In this document: one piece after another, positions 16,335-25,207 of the stretch
How the letters are laid out: the number at the start of each line of letters is the position of its first letter
How positions within the stretch are numbered: the first letter of the stretch is position 1
From: Paludibacteraceae bacterium
Lineage (GTDB): Bacteria > Bacteroidota > Bacteroidia > Bacteroidales > Paludibacteraceae
Length of the DNA stretch: 64,000 nt
NCBI GenBank assembly: GCA_017479885.1
Contig: JAFVBR010000002.1
Coordinates: 124,001 to 188,000 of the forward strand
Reading direction: 5' to 3'
The notes under the pieces: model-generated
Told to the model about the DNA's origin: nothing
The model's database searches: none
What the model saw: the letters and a program-made list of their open reading frames with translations, nothing else
Program-made: the position numbers and the translations under genes

Positions 16335-17855
16335 TCACCTCTTGAGAGAAATAGTTTTCAGCGTTTTCTGACGTTTGAAGTTATGCTTGGCAAGAGCAGC
16401 CGAATGAGTAGCAGGACGTTTCTTCACCGCGGGTGCGGGAGCAGCATCTTCTACAGGAGAGAAGGTGATTTCCTCCATACTGAGTCCGAAGAAATAGTCA
16501 TCCTCTTTTCTCGGGTCGGTGTTCTCGTAAGCAATCACAAATCCGACGACAGGGCTGTTCTCGGTCAATGCGAGTGTGCCATCTTCCAGAGGAGCAAAGG
16601 TCAGAGTTTTCGATGCAGAAACCTGTCCCTCAGCATCATAGGTATAGAGCGATGCCTTATAGTCATTACCATCTTCGTCGATAACCTCACCCTCTGTAGG
16701 CATAATGTGCATATAGTGGGTTCTCTCGTTGAAGTAGCCATATACTTCGGGCACATCGTAGTCGATACCGGAGATAACGAAGTATTGTCCGTCCTCATCT
16801 TCTTGAGAAGTGATGGTAACCACAATAGTGGAATCTATTCCCTCTTCAGCGTCAACGATACCATTCATGGCAAATGTACCTACATAATCCTCTATATCAG
16901 CATCTGCAGGTTCTACATAAGTAGCCTCCTGATAGGCTTCAAGGCTGAGATAGAGAGTGAAACCAACGTAGTTGTAGAGTCCGTCGTCATCACCAACAAC
17001 CAGAATCTCGTCTGCAGCAGCAAAGTCAATGAGTGTATCCGGGACATAAGTACCAAACTGATCGGTGTCATACCAAACAGTGTACATTGGTCCGTAGCCG
17101 TAGTCGATACCCATATCAAAGTCTTCTACTTCGACATCTCCCTCAGGAGTGACAGTCATCTTTATATTATAATCACCCTCCATACCATCGCCGGGTTCAT
17201 TGAACCAGTTACCGTCGAATACTCCGTTTTCATCCTCCTCAGTTGCAACACCTGTGTAAGGATTGAGAATACGAATCTTCTTGCTACCGTTGGGAAGATC
17301 AGCGGTTTCGTAGGTTACATACCAAGCATAACGGTCATATCCGAAATAGACGGAGATAATCTCATCTACAAAGACACCAACAGCAGGTGTATATTTGATG
17401 AGCGTAGTCTCATATTCATAGACAGGCACATTGGGTTCGCCAAGCTCAGTTGTATCAAGCACGTAAGGATTAATCTGGCTAAGATCCACCTTCACCCCGA
17501 ACTTATATGTGCTTCCTATCTCCATTTGACCGAATTTGGCGGTAAGGGTTTTCTGTTTCTCCCCTGCTGCGAAAGTGACAGACTCAGGCACTTCAAACAC
17601 ATTGCCCGTATTCTCGGTGATAATGAGATTGACAGTAAGTTCAGCAGAAGCATCCTTACGTTCGATAACGAAGTCGTGAGAAGTAACTCCGGCTTCGGGA
17701 TCAGTCTCCGTAGCCAGTTCAGCGGCAACGGGGAAATAAACGAACTCGTTGGTAGTGGCAGGTTCACCCGGCTCATAGGTCGGTGTATTCTGGTTGCAGC
17801 AAGCAAAGACTACTGCAACTGCCAACAACATTATATATAATATACTCTTTTTCAT
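16335..17855 (-). CDS. Acidic surface lipoprotein of the SusCD operon
   Basis: 506 residues. The signal peptide has a Cys-containing end (MLLAVAVVFACCNQNTPTYE) that fits lipidation. The body is very acidic and beta-rich, with repeated NNT/VTF-like strands and segments such as ESVTFAAGEKQKTLTAKFGQ that resemble BACON/calx-beta-like Ig domains. It is the third gene after susC and susD (48 bp from susD), the place usually held by SusE/SusF-like glycan-binding lipoproteins, so ligand binding at the cell surface is the inferred role. The extreme Asp/Glu content may bind cations. No enzyme motif is seen. A 516-residue open frame on the other strand is an antisense shadow. Confidence 0.75.
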   Translation of the reverse strand: MKKSILYIMLLAVAVVFACCNQNTPTYEPGEPATTNEFVYFPVAAELATETDPEAGVTSHDFVIERKDASAELTVNLIITENTGNVFEVPESVTFAAGEKQKTLTAKFGQMEIGSTYKFGVKVDLSQINPYVLDTTELGEPNVPVYEYETTLIKYTPAVGVFVDEIISVYFGYDRYAWYVTYETADLPNGSKKIRILNPYTGVATEEDENGVFDGNWFNEPGDGMEGDYNIKMTVTPEGDVEVEDFDMGIDYGYGPMYTVWYDTDQFGTYVPDTLIDFAAADEILVVGDDDGLYNYVGFTLYLSLEAYQEATYVEPADADIEDYVGTFAMNGIVDAEEGIDSTIVVTITSQEDEDGQYFVISGIDYDVPEVYGYFNERTHYMHIMPTEGEVIDEDGNDYKASLYTYDAEGQVSASKTLTFAPLEDGTLALTENSPVVGFVIAYENTDPRKEDDYFFGLSMEEITFSPVEDAAPAPAVKKRPATHSAALAKHNFKRQKTLKTISLKR

Positions 17856-17903
17856 AATCTTCTTGAAAATTAAGTTTGATTATCAACTATTCATACTCGC
17901 ATA

Positions 17904-19565
17904 TCAGTCGGTAACTCCGTCTTTGAGAGAAGCACCATCGCCCTGTTTCGGCTGGTTACCACCAACATTCTGTTCGCAACCTGCATTACCATTGAGTTCG
18001 GTTTGAGTGAAACGCATAAGCAGCCAAGGGTCGCTGGATGAGACATTGAACTGGTATGCTTCAGGAACATTGGTACCTGCATCTCCTGCATGGTAGCGCA
18101 CAATATTCTTTCCAAGGCGCATCTTGTCAGCCATGGCGAATCCTTCACCCCAGAGTTCGATACGACGCTGAAGCCATACCTCATCAGAGAATGCGTCCAC
18201 ACCTGCAGCACGGCATACATACTGCGGATTACGATAATTCTTAACGAAGTCTTCGAGTATAGTTTTACCTGTAGCAAGGTCACCAGCCTTGGCAGTGGCC
18301 TCCGCCTGGATAAGAATCATCTCTTCCGCACGCATCATGCACCAGTCACCTTCGTTATAATTGGAGCCCACACCCGATTTCTGTCCGAACTTGACATTGG
18401 TATAAGCAGGCATTGCCACTTTAACATCTTTGATTGCAGCATCAACGATATCCTGCCCTACATAGTCGATGTTCTCGGCAACGTCAGTCCAAACGAGTCC
18501 TTCGAGAAGCGGAGAAGTCTTGCGCTCATTGAGCCACCAGCCCTTGCGGACATCGGTATCAGGAATCTTGGCATAAAGCAGAGAGTTAATCTGACGGTAG
18601 ATGCCGGCATACGCTGTATATCCAGTAGCCGAGAAAGAACCCAATTGTGAAGGCCATGTGGCAGCGGACTCACCAGCGAGCGATGCAGGAATAAGCAAAG
18701 CCCAAATCCAGTTGTGGTCGTTAGCCTCATAGAAGCCGGGAGCAGAGAGTTCGTCAGCTGAATAAGGAGTATATCCTGACATGGCCTTTGCTGCATCAGC
18801 TGCTGCTTCTGCCCATTTCTCCATATTGAGATACAAGCGTGCACGAATGCCATAAGCAACTTGCTGATCGATCACACCTTTGTTACTACGGGTGAATCCG
18901 TCAAGCAGGTTGATAGCGTCAGTCAAGTCGGTGAGCATATAGTCATAAATCTTGCTCATAGGAGCACGTTCGTTATTGAGAGGATCAAGTTCAGTCTTCT
19001 CATCAGCCATAATAGGCACAGTAGGAGCATCTTCATGACCGACATATTTGAACTGGAAATAGGGCACCATATTCAAATAGCAGAAAGCACGCATGGCTTT
19101 TGCCTGACCGAGTTTTGCCTTCAGTTCGGAATCCTCGGTTGTAGAATCGATAGATGCAATCACTTCGTTGGCAGAATAGATTACATTATAGAGCAAACCA
19201 CTGCGTGCACGAGGATTGGCATAGTTGGGAGTACGGTCAGAGAACTCAAGAGCAGGTGAGAACCAGTCGTATCCGGAAACAGGATTGACCATATCACCGG
19301 AGTTGAGGTCAAGACTGAGAGTGATGGTGGTGAAACCGAGGTCATCATCACGATCGTTAACAGTTCCCCAATATGCGTTAGGAGTACCAAGTTTGGAATA
19401 CATACCGCTTACAGCGGCATTGATACGTGTAGGAACAGCCCCGACAGTAGTCTGCACTTGCGAATTGGACTGAGAACCACCTTTGTATTCTGCATCAAGA
19501 TAGTCTTTGCATGAAACGAGAGCCAAAGCACTCATCACACTTATGATAAAATATTTTGCTTTCAT
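17904..19565 (-). CDS. SusD/RagB-family substrate-binding lipoprotein
   Basis: 553 residues from the ATG at 19565. A start six codons upstream (19583) is possible but would lengthen the signal. The signal peptide ends in a lipobox (MSALALVSCKDYLDAEYKGG). SusD features follow: TPR-like helices (LGQAKAMRAFCYLNMVPYFQ), IYDYMLTDLTDAINLL, QQVAYGIRARLYLNMEKWAE, and near the C-terminus EMILIQAEATAKAGD and ELWGEGFAMADKMRLGKNIV. It caps the SusC transporter encoded just upstream (22 bp between the genes) and selects the substrate. No glycoside hydrolase gene is adjacent, so the substrate is undefined. Confidence 0.96.
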   Translation of the reverse strand: MKAKYFIISVMSALALVSCKDYLDAEYKGGSQSNSQVQTTVGAVPTRINAAVSGMYSKLGTPNAYWGTVNDRDDDLGFTTITLSLDLNSGDMVNPVSGYDWFSPALEFSDRTPNYANPRARSGLLYNVIYSANEVIASIDSTTEDSELKAKLGQAKAMRAFCYLNMVPYFQFKYVGHEDAPTVPIMADEKTELDPLNNERAPMSKIYDYMLTDLTDAINLLDGFTRSNKGVIDQQVAYGIRARLYLNMEKWAEAAADAAKAMSGYTPYSADELSAPGFYEANDHNWIWALLIPASLAGESAATWPSQLGSFSATGYTAYAGIYRQINSLLYAKIPDTDVRKGWWLNERKTSPLLEGLVWTDVAENIDYVGQDIVDAAIKDVKVAMPAYTNVKFGQKSGVGSNYNEGDWCMMRAEEMILIQAEATAKAGDLATGKTILEDFVKNYRNPQYVCRAAGVDAFSDEVWLQRRIELWGEGFAMADKMRLGKNIVRYHAGDAGTNVPEAYQFNVSSSDPWLLMRFTQTELNGNAGCEQNVGGNQPKQGDGASLKDGVTD

Positions 19566-19586
19566 ATTCTTAATCCTTTCCATAGT

Positions 19587-22500
19587 TTAGAACGTTAGAG
19601 AAATACCACCCGAGAGAGTACGCAACTGACTGTAAACATAGTTACCCGAGTCAGTAGAGATACCGAGACCTGTAGAGTAAGCATTCTGTCCCTGACGCGG
19701 GTCGAAACCCTTGCGTGCGGAGAATAGAGCCAGATTGTCGCCTTGGAAGAAGAAGCGCACTTTCTGAATACCTGCTTTCTTGGTGAGGTCTGTAGGCAGA
19801 GTGTAACCAAGAGTAAGGTTGTTAAGACTCAGATAGTTGCTTGAGACGAGCCAACGGTCAGAGGTCTGCTGATCCCAATCATCGGCAGAACTTATACGCG
19901 GCACATTGGTATCGGTATTGTCTTCAGTCCAAGCATTGAGTATATCAGCATGCCAGTTACGACCAATCTGCTTACCTGAGTGCATAAGTTCCTGATAAGT
20001 ACCATCGTAGGCTTTACCACCGAGTTGGTAAGCGAATTGAATGCTGAGGTCAACACCGTATGCCTCGAGGTTTGTACCGAAACCACCATAGAACTTGACA
20101 CTGAGGTCACCGAGGTCAGCCTGCTTGGCTTCTTCGTAGTTGGTAGTGGTTGACCAATCGTTGTTGTCGGGGTCAACATAGTAGAGAGCCTGACCTGTTG
20201 CTTTGTCAACACCTGCATACATAGGCAGATAACCTTCTACAAGCGAGCCGCCTTCCTTGAAGATATAACTGCTGAGCACCCAACCGTTTTCTTTATAGAC
20301 TGAGGGCAGTTCTTTAATCTTGGACTTGATGTAAGTAATGTTGCCATTGATGCTCCACACCACTTTGTCGGTACGAACGAGTTCTCCGTAGAGTTCGAGT
20401 TCTGCACCGTTGTTAACCACTGTGCCTACGTTCTGACGGAGGCTGGCATAACCTGCCGAAGGAGGCATAGAGAGCGAGAAGAGCATATCGGAGTTGCTAC
20501 GGTTGAAGTATTCCAGACTTCCAGAGAAGCGGTTCTTGAAGAAGTCGAACTCTACGCCGACATTGGTAAGCATCTGTTTCTCCCAAGTGAGTTCAGGATT
20601 ACCTTTGGTAGCAAGTGTGGTAGAATATTCTTTAGTATCAGCATTGTAAGCGATATTAAGGAAATCTTCGTAAGTTACATAAGAGGCGATACCGGAACCT
20701 ACCTGATCGTTACCCTGTGTACCCCATGATGCTTTGAGTTTGAGTTCATCAATCCACTTGGCATTTTCCATGAATCCTTCACGGTTGATAAGCCACGCAG
20801 CACCTACGGAGCCGAAGTGTCCCCAACGATTCTGAGGAGCAAAGCGGGAAGAGCCCTCATAACGATAAGTAGCATTGACAAAGTAGCGATCCATAAGGTC
20901 GTATTGCAGACGTGCGAGCAAACCAGCAGTTTTGAAATCAAGGGTATATGATGAAGCCTTTGTAGAAACGGGCTGTTCACCATAGGCATTACCCAGTTCA
21001 CCGATGAACGGATTATAGAGGTGATCATTACTTGCACTAATTTCCTGCTCCCTGTACCAATATGACTCCCAACCTACCAACACTTCGATGTTGTGAATAT
21101 CGAGGAAACGCTTCTTGTAGTCAGCCAGATACTGCTGGTTGAGAGCGAAAAGACGCGTATGTGCCAAATATACGGCACCCTCGCTGGTAGTGCTGCCATA
21201 GAATGGGTTGGAGAGTTCAGATTCACGGATATTGAATGCATCGGGACTTACGCGTGCCGTAAGGTTAAGACCTTCCACAGGGGTAACAGTAAAGAAGAGG
21301 CTACCCGAGAAGTTGTCGGAGATAGCGTGGTTCTGGTCGATATTGAGGTTGATAGCATGGTTGCCACGAGGAGCAGAACCAGAACGAGTGAAACCCGTGT
21401 TGTTGCCGGTATCATAAACAATATAACCATTGGCATCTGTCTTGATAGTCTTGTCAGCATTACGGACAAAGAAGGGATAAACAGGTGCCATAAGGTTGGC
21501 ATTGGCAAACACGTTTCCTGATGAGCCCCAACTGGTCTGATATCCGGGATTCTCAGTATCAGCATAGGCATAAGACATAGAAGCACCAACCTTGAGCCAC
21601 TTCTTGACCTGGCTCTCAACGCGTGCACGAGTGGTGAAACGCTTGAAACTCGAACCATCAATAATACCGGGGTCACTAAGGAAACCTGCCGAGATGAAAT
21701 ACTGAGTAGTGTTGTTTCCACCCTGCACGTTCACGTTGTACTCATGACGGAGATTATTGGTTTTGAGTGTGTTCTTTTCCCAGTTGTCAGGAGTGTAGTA
21801 ATATGTGCCATCACTGTAGCCGAGACGGGCATTAGGATTGAGTTTGAAGTTATAACCGATAAGACGCTCACCTTTGGGCACAGTGTATATTTGATATCCA
21901 AGGCCGGACTCAGAAGTAAGAGTTTTGTCAGCAAAAGCGTATGCCTGTGCAATGCTTGTACCGTTGTAGTACTGCGAGTTGTAGAGCGCCTTGTAAGCGA
22001 GCTCGGTGTACTGCGCGGGGTCGGTGAGCACATTGTAGTTGGGCACAGCACGCTGACTGTTACCCCACTTGGCATCAACATTGACTACGAACTTGGACGC
22101 GTTATTACCACTTTTTGTAGTGATGAGCACAACACCGTTGGCACCACGTGCACCATAGATAGCAGTAGCGGCGGCATCCTTGAGGACGGTAATGTTCTCG
22201 ATGTCGTAGCTGCTGATGAGGTTAACACTTGACTCGTCGTAAGGAGCACCATCAACGATATAGAGCGGAGTGATACCGCCGTTGATAGAACCTACACCAC
22301 GAATACGGATGCTTGCCCCGGTACCAGGCTGACCGGAGCCGTTGACAACCTGCACACCCGCCATCTTACCCTGCAGAGCATTGGTAACATCGGCAGTAGC
22401 CTGTTTGGTAATCTGCTCGCCATCGACAGCCTTGGCAGAACCAACGAACTGAGCACGAGTAGTGGTACCATAACCAACAACCATCACCTCATCGAGGACT

Positions 22501-22787
22501 TCGCTATCCTCGGAGAGCTTGACGGTCATACCGTTTTTGGCGGGCACGTCCATTGCCTTCATACCAACGAAAGAGATATGGAGGGTGGTACCGGGCTCAA
22601 CATTGATTTCGAACTTACCATCGAAATCGGTGATAGTACCTTTGGTTGTCCCCGGTACGGATATGGCAGCACCGACAACCGGTTCGTTGTCTGCTGCACT
22701 AAGTACGGTACCGGAAATGTTTTGGGCGTATGCCCAAAACTGCCCGAGGGCAGTGCCCAAGAGCAAGAGAAGTAACAATCTCTTCAT
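19587..22787 (-). CDS. SusC/RagA-family TonB-dependent transporter
   Basis: 1066 residues, full length. The signal peptide is MKRLLLLLLLGTALGQFWAYAQ. The carboxypeptidase-D-like domain (VGAAISVPGTTKGTITDFDG), a TonB-box-like segment (LDEVMVVGYGT) and the plug domain (GASIRIRGVGSINGG, PLYIVDGAPYDES, ILKDAAATAIYGARGANG, VVLITTKSG) precede the barrel, which ends GGISLTF with a terminal Phe. It forms the outer membrane pore of a SusCD pair with the next gene. A good promoter lies about 60 bp upstream, and the long gene-free repeat region follows beyond it. Confidence 0.97.
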   Translation of the reverse strand: MKRLLLLLLLGTALGQFWAYAQNISGTVLSAADNEPVVGAAISVPGTTKGTITDFDGKFEINVEPGTTLHISFVGMKAMDVPAKNGMTVKLSEDSEVLDEVMVVGYGTTTRAQFVGSAKAVDGEQITKQATADVTNALQGKMAGVQVVNGSGQPGTGASIRIRGVGSINGGITPLYIVDGAPYDESSVNLISSYDIENITVLKDAAATAIYGARGANGVVLITTKSGNNASKFVVNVDAKWGNSQRAVPNYNVLTDPAQYTELAYKALYNSQYYNGTSIAQAYAFADKTLTSESGLGYQIYTVPKGERLIGYNFKLNPNARLGYSDGTYYYTPDNWEKNTLKTNNLRHEYNVNVQGGNNTTQYFISAGFLSDPGIIDGSSFKRFTTRARVESQVKKWLKVGASMSYAYADTENPGYQTSWGSSGNVFANANLMAPVYPFFVRNADKTIKTDANGYIVYDTGNNTGFTRSGSAPRGNHAINLNIDQNHAISDNFSGSLFFTVTPVEGLNLTARVSPDAFNIRESELSNPFYGSTTSEGAVYLAHTRLFALNQQYLADYKKRFLDIHNIEVLVGWESYWYREQEISASNDHLYNPFIGELGNAYGEQPVSTKASSYTLDFKTAGLLARLQYDLMDRYFVNATYRYEGSSRFAPQNRWGHFGSVGAAWLINREGFMENAKWIDELKLKASWGTQGNDQVGSGIASYVTYEDFLNIAYNADTKEYSTTLATKGNPELTWEKQMLTNVGVEFDFFKNRFSGSLEYFNRSNSDMLFSLSMPPSAGYASLRQNVGTVVNNGAELELYGELVRTDKVVWSINGNITYIKSKIKELPSVYKENGWVLSSYIFKEGGSLVEGYLPMYAGVDKATGQALYYVDPDNNDWSTTTNYEEAKQADLGDLSVKFYGGFGTNLEAYGVDLSIQFAYQLGGKAYDGTYQELMHSGKQIGRNWHADILNAWTEDNTDTNVPRISSADDWDQQTSDRWLVSSNYLSLNNLTLGYTLPTDLTKKAGIQKVRFFFQGDNLALFSARKGFDPRQGQNAYSTGLGISTDSGNYVYSQLRTLSGGISLTF

Positions 22788-22844
22788 ACCTTAAAATTTT
22801 AGATTAATACTATAAAATCTTATTCAAATCACTAAAATCGGCTG

Positions 22845-22875
22845 CAAAAGTATATAAAAAAGTTGATATGCCAAA
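22845..22875 (-). promoter_or_regulatory. Promoter of the susC-susD-lipoprotein operon
   Basis: On the minus strand TACTTTTG (22845-22852) is 19 bp from TTTG (22872-22875). A second TTTG-like site nearby (CAAAAAAG on the plus strand at about 22885) is less well placed. Confidence 0.65.
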
Positions 22876-22978
22876 CTTTTTGATGCAAAAAAGTGACTTT
22901 TCAGGACATTTAGTCAGAAATATGCACAAAATTACAAACAAAATGTATTTTTATGCAAATATTCACAACAAATGAGAG

Positions 22979-23044
22979 GAGGACGAGATACATTTGAGAA
23001 GAGAACGCGACACATTTGAGAGGAGAATGCGATACATTATTATA
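22979..23044 (+). repeat. Three 22 bp tandem units
   Basis: Units at 22979, 23001 and 23023 share GAG(A/G)A(C/T)GCGAYACATTTGAGA-like sequence. The period is 22 bp, twice the 11 bp period of the next array. No gene is recognised between 22788 and 23668. Confidence 0.7.
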
Positions 23045-23148
23045 TAATACGCGCGGGAGGAAGAATATGTGCCAGAGAAAGAGATTGAGAGTGTATGGGG
23101 AAGAAGACAGTGATGCAAGCAATTCAGGAGGTGGGATATAGAGTTCGT

Positions 23149-23236
23149 TTACGTCTCATTTACGTCTTTTTTACGTTCTTTTTACGTCCTTTTTACGTCT
23201 TTTTTACGTCCTTTTTACGTCTTTTTTACGTAAATG
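23149..23236 (+). repeat. Eight 11 bp tandem units (TTACGTCTTTT type)
   Basis: Units begin every 11 bp from 23149 to 23226: TTACGTCTCAT, TTACGTCTTTT, TTACGTTCTTT, TTACGTCCTTT, TTACGTCTTTT, TTACGTCCTTT, TTACGTCTTTT, TTACGTAAATG. TTACGT is invariant in all eight, and the T-rich ends fall on the same face of the helix. The array lies upstream of the lysS promoter. Confidence 0.9.
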
Positions 23237-23360
23237 ACAGCTATGAAAAGTGAATTAAAGAGGATAGGAGTTTAAGGAACATAAGTATCTTAAGAAAGTT
23301 AAGGAGCATAAGTAATTTAAGTATCATAAGATATCATAAGAAAGCTAAATGCGGAAGGTA

Positions 23361-23391
23361 TTGCACATTCCAAAAAGTTTCACTACTTTTG
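23361..23391 (+). promoter_or_regulatory. Promoter of lysS-gpsA
   Basis: TTG (23361-23363), a 20 bp spacer and TACTTTTG (23384-23391). The predicted leader is about 270 nt and contains the eight 17 bp repeats. Confidence 0.7.
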
Positions 23392-23523
23392 CAGTCGTAA
23401 AATGCATAAAAGGGCTGAATGGGAAATATTGAAGCATTAAATGGGAAAATAACAAACTAAAATCACATTCATCTGCATCTGTATTTTAATAAATTAAGGA
23501 GACAACCAATTAATCAACATAAA

Positions 23524-23659
23524 GATATAACTATTTAATCGACATAACTGTTTAATTGACATAACTGTTTAATTGATATAACTATTAAATTGATATAACT
23601 GTTTAATTGATATAACTATTAAATCGATATAACTATTAAATCGATATAACTATTTAATC
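23524..23659 (+). repeat. Eight 17 bp tandem repeats in the lysS leader
   Basis: Eight contiguous units of GATATAACTATTTAATC type start at 23524, 23541, 23558, 23575, 23592, 23609, 23626 and 23643 and end 9 bp before the lysS ATG. They differ only at a few positions (GAC/GAT, ACTA/ACTG, TTTAAT/TTAAAT, final C/T). Neighbouring units can pair through ATTAAAT and ATTTAAT. Given the promoter at 23361-23391 the array is transcribed, and it occupies the region where ribosomes load. Confidence 0.95.
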
Positions 23660-23668
23660 AAAAAAATA

Positions 23669-25198
23669 ATGTCAGAACTAAACGAACAAGAACTTGTGCG
23701 CAGACAGAGCCTGCAGACAATGCGCGAGATGGGCATAGACCCCTACCCCGCAGCCGAATACGTAGTAACCGCCTATTCGACAGAGATAAAGGAGAAAGTG
23801 GAGAACGGCGAGTGGAAAGTGGAAGACGTGGCAGAAGAGGAACTGCAACAAGTAAGCATAGCCGGACGACTGATGTCGCGCCGCATAATGGGGAAGGCCT
23901 CATTCATAGAGATACAAGACTCGAAAGGCAGAATACAGGTATATGTAAGCCGCGATGACATCAACACCGATGCTCAGCCCGAGATGTACAACACGGTATT
24001 CAAGAAACTGCTTGACATAGGTGACTTTATCGGTATAAAGGGCTTCGTGTTCAAGACGCAGACAGGCGCCATCTCAGTTCATGCCAAAGAGATGACAGTA
24101 CTCGCCAAGAGTCTGAAAGTGCTCCCGATAGTGAAATACAAAGACGGAGTAGCCTACGACAAGTTCGATGACCCCGAACTTCGTTACCGCCAGAGATACG
24201 TGGATTTAGTAGTGAACGAGGGAGTGAAAGACACATTCTTGAAACGCGCGACCATACTGCGCACACTACGCCAAGTGCTGGACGAAGCGGGCTACACAGA
24301 GGTGGAGACCCCTACCCTGCAATCAATAGCCGGAGGCGCTTCAGCACGTCCTTTCATCACACACTTCAATGCGCTTGACATTGACATGTATATGCGTATC
24401 GCAACAGAACTATATCTGAAACGTTTGATAGTCGGAGGTTTTGAAGGCGTATATGAGATAGGCAAGAACTTCCGCAACGAAGGCATGGACAGGACACACA
24501 ATCCGGAGTTCACCTGCATGGAGCTGTATGTGCAATACAAAGACTACAACTGGATGATGTCGTTCACTGAGCAACTGCTTGAGAAGATTTGCATAGCAGT
24601 GAACGGCACAGCAGAAAGCGTGATAGACGGCAACGTAATCAGTTTCAAGGCACCTTACCGCCGCCTGCCCATATTAGATGCGATAAAGGAGAAGACAGGT
24701 TACGACCTTGACGGCAAGACCGAAGAGGAGATACGCGAGATATGCAAAGCCCTTCATTTGGAGATAGAGCCGAGCTGGGGCAAAGGCAAGATGATAGACG
24801 AGATATTCGGCGAGTTCTGTGAAGGCACGTTCATTCAACCGACATTTATCACCGACTATCCCGTAGAGATGTCACCATTGACAAAGATGCACCGCTCGAA
24901 GAAGGGTTTGACAGAAAGGTTCGAGTTGATGGTCAACGGCAAAGAGCTTGCCAACGCATACTCTGAGCTGAACGACCCAATAGACCAATACGAGCGTTTC
25001 AAAGAGCAGATGCGCCTTGCAGACAAGGGTGACGACGAAGCAATGATAATCGACCACGACTTCATGCGCGCACTTGAATACGGCATGCCTCCCACTTCGG
25101 GTATCGGCATAGGCATAGACCGTTTAGTGATGTTCATGACGGGCAAAAACACCATACAAGAAGTACTGTTGTTCCCGCAGATGAGGAAAGAGCAGTAA
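23669..25198 (+). CDS. lysS: Lysine--tRNA ligase, class II
   Basis: 509 residues, slightly shorter than in many Bacteroidales that carry a C-terminal extension. The N-terminal OB-fold anticodon-binding domain spans about 55-160 ([20 protein letters not shown]). The class II core follows with motif 1 ([20 protein letters not shown], then [13 protein letters not shown]), motif 2 ([20 protein letters not shown]) and motif 3 ([15 protein letters not shown]). It charges tRNA-Lys. There is no Shine-Dalgarno sequence; the ATG follows an A-rich run directly after the 17 bp repeat array. gpsA starts 9 bp downstream. Confidence 0.97.
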   Translation: MSELNEQELVRRQSLQTMREMGIDPYPAAEYVVTAYSTEIKEKVENGEWKVEDVAEEELQQVSIAGRLMSRRIMGKASFIEIQDSKGRIQVYVSRDDINTDAQPEMYNTVFKKLLDIGDFIGIKGFVFKTQTGAISVHAKEMTVLAKSLKVLPIVKYKDGVAYDKFDDPELRYRQRYVDLVVNEGVKDTFLKRATILRTLRQVLDEAGYTEVETPTLQSIAGGASARPFITHFNALDIDMYMRIATELYLKRLIVGGFEGVYEIGKNFRNEGMDRTHNPEFTCMELYVQYKDYNWMMSFTEQLLEKICIAVNGTAESVIDGNVISFKAPYRRLPILDAIKEKTGYDLDGKTEEEIREICKALHLEIEPSWGKGKMIDEIFGEFCEGTFIQPTFITDYPVEMSPLTKMHRSKKGLTERFELMVNGKELANAYSELNDPIDQYERFKEQMRLADKGDDEAMIIDHDFMRALEYGMPPTSGIGIGIDRLVMFMTGKNTIQEVLLFPQMRKEQ

Positions 25199-25207
25199 GC
25201 AGAATTT

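Noticed and set aside
16290..17840. 516-codon open frame on the plus strand
   Set aside because: It lies antisense to the acidic lipoprotein gene of the SusCD operon, has no domain-like sequence, and starts within the terminator; codon bias of the real gene keeps it open.
23524..23659. Possible CRISPR array
   Set aside because: The units are contiguous 17 bp repeats without unique spacers and there are no cas genes in the window.
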